Below, piece by piece: positions 25,389 through 32,860 of a DNA stretch of 64,000 bases. A model generated the notes under the pieces. It was given only the letters and a program-made list of their open reading frames with translations, searched no databases and was not told the DNA's origin. Position 1 is the first letter of the stretch, and every line of letters begins with the position of its first letter. The DNA is from UTCHB3 sp964371075 (lineage in GTDB: Bacteria > Bacteroidota > Ignavibacteria > Ignavibacteriales > Ignavibacteriaceae): NCBI GenBank assembly GCA_964371075.1, contig CAYJKN010000001.1, positions 62,001-126,000 of the forward strand. The letters run 5' to 3'. A program made the position numbers and the translations under genes.

Positions 25389-25899
25389 CCTCACAGTTGT
25401 TTTAACACTTTTTTGTGGTACAATCGTCGCACAATCGCCTGATTCTACTCAGCAGGATTCCATTCCTGCGGCTGGGCCTGCAGGGATTACCATGGACACG
25501 GTTAACAATGAAGGAGTCTACATACCCACAAAAGATCCGATGACTGCTGTGTGGAAAAGTGCTGTCCTTCCGGGGTGGGGGCAATATTATAATGAAGCCT
25601 ATTGGAAGATACCTGTCATCTGGGGAGTACTCGGTTGGTGCGTCTATAATTATGTAGTTAACGATAATAACTACACCGACTACAGGACACTTTATATACA
25701 GTCTTCGTTTTCCATCGAGAGTTATCGCCGTTTAAGGGATTTTTATCGCGATCAACGAGATTTGTTTGTAATTTATATGGGAATTACTTATTTAGCAAAC
25801 CTTCTTGATGCATATGTCGATGCCAGTCTTTTCGACTTTGATGTATCAGAAGACTTCAATACCGGAAGTAAAATGCTAAATCTCAAAATTAAATTCTGA
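25369..25899 (+). CDS. DUF5683 exported protein
   Basis: From TTG at 25369 the product starts with a signal peptide (KKIIINLTVVLTLFCG, cleavage near AQS). It contains the DUF5683 core, with AVWKSAVLPGWGQYYN, a hydrophobic segment PVIWGVLGWCVYNYVV and a repetitive tyrosine- and arginine-rich stretch. The open frame runs further into parB, but those residues are not family-like. Genes of this family follow parB in many Bacteroidota; the function is unknown. The length from this start is 176 residues. Confidence 0.8.
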   Translation: MKKIIINLTVVLTLFCGTIVAQSPDSTQQDSIPAAGPAGITMDTVNNEGVYIPTKDPMTAVWKSAVLPGWGQYYNEAYWKIPVIWGVLGWCVYNYVVNDNNYTDYRTLYIQSSFSIESYRRLRDFYRDQRDLFVIYMGITYLANLLDAYVDASLFDFDVSEDFNTGSKMLNLKIKF

Positions 25900-25905
25900 C
25901 AAGCC

Positions 25906-26622
25906 ATGATACCCAACAAAACACCATGCCCGATGTGTGGTCTGGAGCAATCCCGATTCAACTCCGATTGTAAAAAATGTGGATTTTTTCTCCGTGATAA
26001 AGTTGCCAATATCGATCTCGGAAGCACTCTATCCGGTCTGGTTGACGAACCGGGTGAGACTTTCGACAAGATCATTTATTCGGAAAACAAAAACTTCAGT
26101 TCCTTTTTCCTCATTTTTGCAATGATCAAAATATATTTTATAGCCATTTTCTTCTCCTTCCATTTTTTTGGATATTCAGGTGAAAAAATGTTGACCGGAT
26201 ATATCCAATTTCTGCTTTTGCTGGCTTTTGCACTGATTCTTCCCTTGATACTCTTAAAAACAACAGGCATACGTTCTGCCGGAGTAAGGTGGAGAGATGT
26301 AACTTCAGGACTAAGTTACGCACTGGCTCCGATAGCATTAAGTGCCGCACTTCTTATTTTTTTCGAAATTATAATTTATGGTGAATTCCTCTTCAGCCAT
26401 TCTCCCTCCCCTCTTGATTTTAAACAGATGTTTGGCGTTATTTTTGTAATTCTTGAGACAGCTTTTATCGTCTGGACATTAACACTTTCTTCGATATTTT
26501 TTTACAGATTGGGATCGGGGAAAATATTTTCAATTTTCATTTCGATTAAGGTGTTTTTGCTTCTGGTTGCAGTGGCTTTTTTACTTGTTAATTTTTTATC
26601 ATTTGATAATTTAGGCATTTAA
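25906..26622 (+). CDS. Zinc-ribbon protein with Yip1-like membrane domain
   Basis: The first 30 residues contain a zinc ribbon with C8, C11, C22 and C25. About five hydrophobic segments follow, from residue 70 to the end, arranged like the Yip1 domain of bacterial membrane proteins. No catalytic motif is visible. It lies six bases after the DUF5683 gene and overlaps nadB by one base (TAATG). It may be an envelope or membrane-organising factor, which is a guess from the fold only. Confidence 0.6.
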   Translation: MIPNKTPCPMCGLEQSRFNSDCKKCGFFLRDKVANIDLGSTLSGLVDEPGETFDKIIYSENKNFSSFFLIFAMIKIYFIAIFFSFHFFGYSGEKMLTGYIQFLLLLAFALILPLILLKTTGIRSAGVRWRDVTSGLSYALAPIALSAALLIFFEIIIYGEFLFSHSPSPLDFKQMFGVIFVILETAFIVWTLTLSSIFFYRLGSGKIFSIFISIKVFLLLVAVAFLLVNFLSFDNLGI

Positions 26623-28250
26623 TGTTTTATAAAACCGATGTACTGATAATAGGAAGTGGGATCGCAGGTTTATATAGTGCGATAAAAATATCTGAGTTCG
26701 CTGATGTAGTTTTGGTGACTAAAAAAGAGAAAAGTGAGTCAAACACCAATTATGCTCAAGGAGGAATCGCTTCTGTTCTTGATCCAAACGATACTTTTGC
26801 AAACCATATCAAGGATACTTTGATTGCCGGTGCAGGTTTGTGTAACGAAAAAACAGTTGAAATCCTCGTTAAAGAGGGACCCGGAAAAATTAATGAGCTA
26901 ATCGATATAGGAACGGGATTTACCTTAAAAGATGGCAAACTTGACCTTGTAAGGGAGGGTGGCCATTCGTTTAATCGAATAGTTCACGCAAAAGATTTGA
27001 CGGGGAAAGAAGTGGAAAGGGCTCTTATTGAAAAAGCAAGTAAAAGCCCAAACATCAGAATTATTGAAAACACTCTTGCCATTGATCTTATAACCGAACA
27101 CAACGTTACGGGATTAAAACATCTCCCAATTTCAAGTCGCCATTGTTGGGGGGCTTATGTTCTCGAGAATGAATCGGGGCATGTAATAAAAGTTACATCC
27201 CGTGCAACAATACTCGCTACAGGTGGGATTGGTCAGGTTTATTACCATACCACAAATCCACCAATCGCAACCGGTGATGGTTTTGCAATGGCCTACAGAG
27301 CGGGTGCAAAAATGGGGAACATGGAATTTATACAATTTCACCCCACTTCTTTTTATGATCCAAATCCGGCCAACAAATCGAGTCATTCATTCCTTATCTC
27401 TGAAGCAGTGAGAGGATTTGGAGGTATTCTCAGGAATTCTTCCGGCGAAGCATTTATGGAAAAGTATGATATCAGAAAAGAGCTTGCCCCCAGAGACATA
27501 GTTGCCCGTGCAATAGACACTGAGATGAAAAAAAGGGGAGATGAATATGTGTTTCTTGATGTAACACACAAACAAAAAGCTGAGATCATCGATCATTTCC
27601 CTCATATTCATGCCAATTGTTTAAACAAGGGAATTGACATCACAAACGAGTTTATTCCCGTTGTACCTGCCGCACACTATATATGTGGGGGTGTCTGTGT
27701 TGATGAATTTTCCCGTTCATCACTAACAGGTCTTTATGCGGTTGGTGAAGTATCCATGACAGGTGTACATGGAGCAAACCGGCTCGCGAGTAATTCACTG
27801 CTTGAGGCTCTCGTTTTTGCTCAGAGAGCGGCAGATGATATCAAGAAAAATATTAAAGATTTCCCTGTGTGTCAGGAGGAAATTCCTGATTGGGATGATT
27901 CCGGTACATTGTCAGCCGATGAAAAGGTTTTAATTACACATGGTGTCAGGGAGTTAAAACAACTTATGTCCGATTATGTCGGCATCGTAAGATCAAATCT
28001 GCGGTTGGAATTTGCATCAAGAAGAATTAACCTGCTATATAACGAAATCGAAGAATTTTACAAAATAACCAAGGTTTTTGATTCATTAATTGAGTTGAGA
28101 AACCTTGTTACATCTGGTTATCTGATTGTTAAATCAGCATTATTGCGGAAGGAAAGCAGGGGATTACACTACACTCTGGATTATCCGACACCGGACAATT
28201 CAAAAACACCCGAGGATACTCTTATTCAAAATACATACCAGAAGTCCTGA
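26622..28250 (+). CDS. nadB: L-aspartate oxidase
   Basis: This flavoprotein oxidises aspartate to iminoaspartate in de novo NAD synthesis. The FAD motif is IIGSGIAGLYSAIKI at residues 7-21, with NYAQGGIAS, GGHSFNRIVHAKDLTG and the catalytic HPTSFYD region. The active-site arginine block is GVHGANRLASNSLLEAL, and the C-terminal helical domain carries SRGLHYTLDYP. The length (542 aa) is typical. Partners nadA and nadC are not in the window. Confidence 0.95.
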   Translation: MFYKTDVLIIGSGIAGLYSAIKISEFADVVLVTKKEKSESNTNYAQGGIASVLDPNDTFANHIKDTLIAGAGLCNEKTVEILVKEGPGKINELIDIGTGFTLKDGKLDLVREGGHSFNRIVHAKDLTGKEVERALIEKASKSPNIRIIENTLAIDLITEHNVTGLKHLPISSRHCWGAYVLENESGHVIKVTSRATILATGGIGQVYYHTTNPPIATGDGFAMAYRAGAKMGNMEFIQFHPTSFYDPNPANKSSHSFLISEAVRGFGGILRNSSGEAFMEKYDIRKELAPRDIVARAIDTEMKKRGDEYVFLDVTHKQKAEIIDHFPHIHANCLNKGIDITNEFIPVVPAAHYICGGVCVDEFSRSSLTGLYAVGEVSMTGVHGANRLASNSLLEALVFAQRAADDIKKNIKDFPVCQEEIPDWDDSGTLSADEKVLITHGVRELKQLMSDYVGIVRSNLRLEFASRRINLLYNEIEEFYKITKVFDSLIELRNLVTSGYLIVKSALLRKESRGLHYTLDYPTPDNSKTPEDTLIQNTYQKS

Positions 28251-28269
28251 AGTATAGATAACTGTATAT

Positions 28270-29196
28270 TTAAATAAATTCCGGATTCTGAGCCAGATAT
28301 TTCAGAATAAGTCCATATCTTAGTCCCGTTATTGATATCGTGGTTTGCTCAAGCCCAAGTTTTTGAAGGACAGTTTTTAAGATTACTGCACCTGCCCCCA
28401 TTAGATCTTCTCTACCCCTTATAATTTTACCATATTTTTTATACTCTATGAATGGCAAATCGATGAATCCGGCAACAACCTCGTCCATGTTTTTGATTGA
28501 TAGATGATGTTTATGGATTAATTCACCCTTAAATTCTGTGTATCCGTTGTAAAGTGAAAACAGGGTAGTAGGTGTACCGGCAATTGAGATCGAAAAATCT
28601 GAAAGTCCACGAACATTTTCGAGCTCAGAGAAGTAGTCACTACAAAAATCTGAAAGTCTATCGAGGTTAGTTTGTGATAGAGAATCTCTGTCAACAAATT
28701 TTTCTCTCAAGGTAACAACACCGGTTGTAAAACTTTTTCTGAAAAGGAGTTTACCATTGTTTTTGCAAGTTATTTCTGTACTTCCTCCACCAATATCAAC
28801 CACTGCTATGTTTTGGTTTTTATCAAAATCTGCCGTAGCACCTAAAAATGATGATTCAGCTTCCTCTTCTCCCGATATTATCCTAAGATCAGCTCCGCTC
28901 TCTTTTTTGACTCTGCTAACAACCTCAGGAGTGTTTTTTGCTATTCTGAAAACATTGGTTCCACAAGCGATAATTTTTGTGACATTATGTTCATTACAAA
29001 CTGCTTTATACTCATTGTAAATCCTACACAATTCCTTAATCTTTTCCTCTTTAATGACTCCCGTTTTTGCAACATCTTCACCGAGGCGGGGCATATTATG
29101 GATTTCCGTCAATTTTTGAATGGAATTTGGTCCGGTAGGCGTCGCAATGAGGAGCAGAATCGTATTTGTTCCAGTATCGATTGAGGCAATATTCAT
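28270..29196 (-). CDS. Ppx/GppA-family exopolyphosphatase or guanosine pentaphosphatase
   Basis: This 308-residue ASKHA-fold phosphatase has phosphate loop 1 in SIDTGTNTILLLI, the catalytic acidic residues in SGEEEAESSFLGA, and phosphate loop 2 VDIGGGSTEI. It lacks the C-terminal HD-like domain of the longer E. coli Ppx, so polyphosphate versus pppGpp specificity is open. It is transcribed divergently from the gene at 29293 and convergently with nadB. Confidence 0.88.
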   Translation of the reverse strand: MNIASIDTGTNTILLLIATPTGPNSIQKLTEIHNMPRLGEDVAKTGVIKEEKIKELCRIYNEYKAVCNEHNVTKIIACGTNVFRIAKNTPEVVSRVKKESGADLRIISGEEEAESSFLGATADFDKNQNIAVVDIGGGSTEITCKNNGKLLFRKSFTTGVVTLREKFVDRDSLSQTNLDRLSDFCSDYFSELENVRGLSDFSISIAGTPTTLFSLYNGYTEFKGELIHKHHLSIKNMDEVVAGFIDLPFIEYKKYGKIIRGREDLMGAGAVILKTVLQKLGLEQTTISITGLRYGLILKYLAQNPEFI

Positions 29197-29211
29197 ATAT
29201 TTTTCTTATTT

Positions 29212-29244
29212 TTTGAAATTGGAATATCTAAATTATTATATTTA
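29212..29244 (+). promoter_or_regulatory. Probable promoter for the 29293 gene and aroQ
   Basis: TTTG at 29212-29215 is followed after 21 bases by TATATTTA at 29237-29244, one mismatch from TAnnTTTG. Position in the 96-base divergent region and spacing fit the Bacteroidota housekeeping promoter, leaving a leader of about 45 bases. Confidence 0.5.
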
Positions 29245-29292
29245 CACAATTTATTAACCTTTTCTGAAGTTTTTGATTTAAATACTTTCTCT

Positions 29293-29565
29293 ATGAAAAT
29301 AAAAGAAAAAGAACTGGAATCTTTAATCAATGAGCTCAAAGACCTCGCCTATCAGCTTGGTGCAACGGTTCGATTTGAGAAGGGTGATTTTCGTGGCGGA
29401 TATTGTATTCTAAACGAATCAAAGGTTGTTGTTATTAATAAAAGCGCAAACGATCAACGCCGTGCAAACATACTTGCATCTGCCCTAAAAGATTTAGGTA
29501 TTGATTCAATTTATGTTTCTCCAAAAGTTAGAGAGTTTATCGATTCTATGGCGGAGCCAAAATGA
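29293..29565 (+). CDS. Conserved-looking 90-residue protein of unknown function
   Basis: I do not recognise this protein. It has an N-terminal amphipathic helix (KEKELESLINELKDLAYQLG), a central region with FEKGDFRGGYCILNESKVVVIN that reads as beta strands, and a C-terminal helix rich in alanine and arginine. No membrane helix, signal peptide or metal motif is visible. It overlaps aroQ by four bases (ATGA) and is preceded by a plausible promoter, both of which support it as a real gene. Confidence 0.7.
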   Translation: MKIKEKELESLINELKDLAYQLGATVRFEKGDFRGGYCILNESKVVVINKSANDQRRANILASALKDLGIDSIYVSPKVREFIDSMAEPK

Positions 29566-30005
29566 AAATATCTGTTATTCATGGTGCAAATCTGAACCTT
29601 CTTGGAGAGAGAGACAATTCCAATTATGGCTCATTAACACTTGAACAGATTAAAAAACTTTTATGTGAGAGATATCCTGAAATTTCATTTGATTTTTTTC
29701 AGAGCAATATTGAAGGTGAGATTGTAGAAAAGATCCAGTTATTACGGAATGGGGGAGGCCACCTGATCATTAATCCGGGTGGTTACGCACATACTTCAGT
29801 CGTCATCCGGGATGCCCTTGAGTTGTTTAAAAACATTAAAATTGAAGTACACCTGTCACACCTCGCAAAAAGAGAAGATTTTAGACAATTATTAATCACA
29901 GCTTCAGCATGTGACGGATATTTGTCAGGATTTAAAGAACTTGGATATATTGCAGCAGTTGAGATAATAAAAGAGAAATTAAAAAAAGGAATTGAAAATG
30001 ATTAA
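29562..30005 (+). CDS. aroQ: 3-dehydroquinate dehydratase, type II
   Basis: This shikimate-pathway enzyme of the dodecameric type II class has 147 residues. Motifs are IHGANLNLLGERDNSNYG with the catalytic arginine and tyrosine, QSNIEGEIV, INPGGYAHTSV with the catalytic histidine, and EVHLSHLAKREDFR. It overlaps the 90-residue gene upstream and the HAD hydrolase downstream. Confidence 0.95.
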   Translation: MKISVIHGANLNLLGERDNSNYGSLTLEQIKKLLCERYPEISFDFFQSNIEGEIVEKIQLLRNGGGHLIINPGGYAHTSVVIRDALELFKNIKIEVHLSHLAKREDFRQLLITASACDGYLSGFKELGYIAAVEIIKEKLKKGIEND

Positions 30006-30705
30006 AGCCGTGATCTTTGATCTTGACAACACACTTGTTGATTTCATGAAAATGAAAAGACTGTCGATTGAGGCAGCTCTTACGGCGATGATTGATGCCG
30101 GTTTGCAGTTGAGTTTAACTGAGGCTTCGGCTGAAATTGATAAAATATATAAAGAACAAGGGATTGAATATCAGCAGGTTTTTGACCTGTTTCTTACACA
30201 ACAACTTGGAATGATCAATCATAAAATTTTGAGTTCCGGGATTGTAGCATACAGAAAAGCCCGGGAAGCTAATCTTATCCCATATCCACATGTTTATTCC
30301 AGTCTAAACCAGCTGGTAAAAATGGGAATCAAACTTGGCATTCTTTCTGATGCCCCGAGCAAAGAAGCATGGCTCCGCCTGGCATACCTGAATTTTCATC
30401 ATATTTTTGATGAAGTGGTAACTTTTGATGATACAGGAGAGAGAAAACCAAGTCCTGTTCCTTTTATGGCGATTCTTAAAAAACTGGGTGTTAAGCCTGA
30501 AGAAGCAGTGATGGTGGGGGATTGGGCGGAAAGGGATATCGTTGGAGCATCGAATGTCGGGATTAAAACTGCTTTTGCCAAATATGGCGACACATTTAAT
30601 ACCCCATTCCACTATGCCGATTATGAACTGAACGATTTTTCCGAAATCATTGAGATAATCAATAAAGAAAACAGTGAACGAGTGGCTCTTCTTTGCAGAG
30701 TTTAA
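29998..30705 (+). CDS. HAD-superfamily hydrolase
   Basis: This 235-residue phosphatase-like protein has the nucleophile motif FDLDNTLVD, a helical cap, motif II LSDAPS, the lysine motif RKPSPVPF and the metal motif VGDWAERDIVGA. Substrate class cannot be assigned. I prefer ATG 29998, with AAAAGGA just upstream, to a TTG six bases earlier. It overlaps the aroQ stop by eight bases. Confidence 0.87.
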   Translation: MIKAVIFDLDNTLVDFMKMKRLSIEAALTAMIDAGLQLSLTEASAEIDKIYKEQGIEYQQVFDLFLTQQLGMINHKILSSGIVAYRKAREANLIPYPHVYSSLNQLVKMGIKLGILSDAPSKEAWLRLAYLNFHHIFDEVVTFDDTGERKPSPVPFMAILKKLGVKPEEAVMVGDWAERDIVGASNVGIKTAFAKYGDTFNTPFHYADYELNDFSEIIEIINKENSERVALLCRV

Positions 30706-30722
30706 CTTATTTCATACATTTG
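30692..30722 (+). promoter_or_regulatory. Consensus Bacteroidota promoter for the MerR-family gene
   Basis: TTTG at 30692-30695 and TACATTTG at 30715-30722 are separated by 19 bases, matching the TTTG-N19-21-TAnnTTTG consensus exactly. The -7 element lies about 23 bases before the ATG at 30746, so the gene and perhaps the tRNA start a new transcript here. Confidence 0.7.
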
Positions 30723-30745
30723 TAATCTAAATTTTTACGGTTCTG

Positions 30746-31180
30746 ATGAAAGATTTTAACATTAAGAAACTTTACTACTCCATTAGTGAAGTAAGTAAAA
30801 TCACAGAAGTTGAGCAATATGTTCTTCGTTTCTGGGAAAATGTTTTTGAGCAACTCAGGCCACAAAAAAACAGGGCCGGCAACAGAATATATACCAATAA
30901 AGAGATTGAACTTATACTTTTTATTAAAAGTTTGTTGCGTGACCAGAAATATACTATTGAAGGTGCCAAAAAAGTATTAATCGACCAGTATAAAGGTAAA
31001 ATACCCGCGCTGGAAGATATTAACAGAGATGAACTTCAGACCAGTGATGATGAACTCTCGGAAGAGAACCTTAATCTGGATCTGGAAACTGAAAAAGAAG
31101 TAACCGAGGAGAGATCGGAACTTTATAAAGATCTTGTTGAAATTAAAACCTTTTTGGAAATCCTTAAATCAAAACTTTAA
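30746..31180 (+). CDS. MerR-family transcriptional regulator
   Basis: The N-terminal 70 residues form a winged helix-turn-helix of the MerR type (YYSISEVSKITEVEQYVLRFWE, then the wing NRAGNRIYTNKEIE). The rest is acidic and coiled-coil-like without effector-binding cysteines. Short MerR proteins of this form are common in Bacteroidota; the target is unknown. It is alone downstream of a consensus promoter, with tRNA-Pro starting five bases after its stop. Confidence 0.85.
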   Translation: MKDFNIKKLYYSISEVSKITEVEQYVLRFWENVFEQLRPQKNRAGNRIYTNKEIELILFIKSLLRDQKYTIEGAKKVLIDQYKGKIPALEDINRDELQTSDDELSEENLNLDLETEKEVTEERSELYKDLVEIKTFLEILKSKL

Positions 31181-31184
31181 TGTT

Positions 31185-31261
31185 CGGAACGTAGCGCAGC
31201 CCGGTAGCGCACTACTTTGGGGTAGTAGGGGTCGCGGGTTCAAATCCCGCCGTTCCGACCA
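31185..31261 (+). tRNA. tRNA-Pro (anticodon GGG)
   Basis: The 77-base gene folds as a full cloverleaf. The acceptor CGGAACG pairs with CGTTCCG, the D stem is GCGC/GCGC, the anticodon stem CTACT/AGTAG encloses loop TTGGGGT, and the T stem GCGGG/CCCGC encloses TTCAAAT. Positions 34-36 read GGG, decoding proline CCC/CCU. The 3' CCA is encoded. A T-rich stretch follows, which may help end transcription. Confidence 0.96.
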
Positions 31262-31348
31262 TTCTTTTCTTATGACACAGAGGGGTATTAACCTCGAAAT
31301 AATCAACCAGCCTTATCATTTTACCTTTTATTCCTTCTTCTTATTTAA

Positions 31349-31356
31349 TAAATTTG
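31349..31356 (+). promoter_or_regulatory. Probable -7 element for purF
   Basis: TAAATTTG matches TAnnTTTG exactly and lies 26 bases before the purF ATG in the 120-base gap after the tRNA. No exact TTTG sits 19-21 bases upstream; TTTT near 31326-31329 is the nearest candidate. Confidence 0.5.
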
Positions 31357-31381
31357 TTATCCCCTAATAAATTATACTTCG

Positions 31382-32860
31382 ATGGAAATAACTATAAGCA
31401 GAACCAAATGTTTTTGCGGAATTTTTGGAATTTCAAATCACAAAAATGCCGCTATGATGACTTACTATGGGCTTCATGCACTTCAACACCGTGGACAAGA
31501 AGCTTCCGGTATGGTTACGCATGATCAGGAGAATGGTAAGGATGTATTCAGAATCATCAAGGGCGAGGGACTGGTCTCAGAAGTTTTTGATGATTTTGAT
31601 GAATGGCAACCCCAGCTTCAAGGAAATGCATCAATTGGGCATAACCGCTATTCAACCACGGGTTCTTCCAATTCCAGAAAAAACATTCAACCTTTTATTG
31701 TAAACTATCACTCCGGCAATCTGGCTGTTGCACACAATGGCAATTTGACAAACGATACAAAACTTCGTAAATGGCTTGAGAGTGAAGGATCGATTTTTCA
31801 AACAACTTCCGATACCGAAGTAATTCTTCATCTAATTGCAAAAAGTAAACAACAGAGTCAAATTGATCAGATAGTTGAAGCGTTAAACTATCTCGAAGGT
31901 GCTTTTTCTGTTGTAATTTTAACCGATAAATATCTGGTGGCGGCAAGAGACAAACTGGGTTTCAGACCACTGTGTCTTGGAAAATTAGGTGATTCTTATG
32001 TTGTCGCATCTGAAACGTGTGCATTTGATATTATTTCCGCACAATATATCAGAGATATTGAACCCGGTGAAGTGGTTGTGATCCCGTTGATTGAAAATGA
32101 TACCGACCTTGAATCAAGAGCTCTTGAGGGGAAAAATGGTGAAAGAAAACAGTGTATTTTTGAATATATCTATTTTTCCCGGCCTGACAGTATGATCTTT
32201 GGACATTATGTTGACAAAATCAGGAGACGCCTTGGGAAAATACTCGCAAGAAGGTATCCTGTTTTTCCCGTTAATCCCGACGAAAAAGTTATTGTAATGA
32301 GTGTGCCCGACAGTTCAAACACAGCTGCCCTTGGATATGCAAGAGAACTTGAAAAGATGGGTGTGGATGCAAGATTTGAGATTGGACTTCTAAGAAGCCA
32401 CTATATCGGACGAACTTTCATCGAACCGGGGCAGGAAAACCGTGAAATGAGAGTAAAAATAAAGTTTAATCCCGTAAAAGGTGTATTAAAAGACAAAATA
32501 GTAGTGGTGGTGGATGATTCAATTGTAAGAGGAACAACTTCAAAACAGTTGATCAATCTGATAAGAGAAGCGGGTCCCAAAGAGATTCATTTCAGAATTT
32601 CATCCCCTCCGATTATGCACTCATGTTATTATGGTATGGATTTTCCTTCAAAAGAAGAATTGATTGCTTTTAAAATGAATGGTGATGTTGACGCCATCAA
32701 AGATTATATTGGAGTGGATTCACTAAGTTATCTAACTATAGCTGACTTGCAAGAAGCGGTGAAGGAAGATAACCCGGATGACTACTGTACGGCTTGTTTT
32801 TCCGGGGAATACCCGACGAAGGTCGATTTCAATTTTACCAAGGAGCATTATGAAGTTTAA
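31382..32860 (+). CDS. purF: Amidophosphoribosyltransferase
   Basis: This is the first committed enzyme of purine synthesis. A short propeptide (about residues 1-11) precedes the N-terminal nucleophile cysteine in CGIFGI, followed by HRGQEASG. The phosphoribosyltransferase site is VVVDDSIVRGTTS. Four cysteines in the right places (QCIFEY, HSCYYG and YCTACFSG) indicate the [4Fe-4S]-containing Bacillus-type enzyme. The length (492 aa) is normal. Its final codons overlap the subtilase start by 11 bases and contain that gene's ribosome-binding site. Confidence 0.95.
   Translation: MEITISRTKCFCGIFGISNHKNAAMMTYYGLHALQHRGQEASGMVTHDQENGKDVFRIIKGEGLVSEVFDDFDEWQPQLQGNASIGHNRYSTTGSSNSRKNIQPFIVNYHSGNLAVAHNGNLTNDTKLRKWLESEGSIFQTTSDTEVILHLIAKSKQQSQIDQIVEALNYLEGAFSVVILTDKYLVAARDKLGFRPLCLGKLGDSYVVASETCAFDIISAQYIRDIEPGEVVVIPLIENDTDLESRALEGKNGERKQCIFEYIYFSRPDSMIFGHYVDKIRRRLGKILARRYPVFPVNPDEKVIVMSVPDSSNTAALGYARELEKMGVDARFEIGLLRSHYIGRTFIEPGQENREMRVKIKFNPVKGVLKDKIVVVVDDSIVRGTTSKQLINLIREAGPKEIHFRISSPPIMHSCYYGMDFPSKEELIAFKMNGDVDAIKDYIGVDSLSYLTIADLQEAVKEDNPDDYCTACFSGEYPTKVDFNFTKEHYEV

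Noticed and set aside
31271..31366. 31-codon frame after tRNA-Pro
   Set aside because: No ribosome-binding site, phenylalanine-rich low-complexity product, and it overlaps the purF promoter element.
32778..32849. 24-codon upstream extension of the subtilase frame
   Set aside because: It is an out-of-frame read of purF with no signal-peptide features; the ATG at 32850 has a ribosome-binding site and signal peptide.
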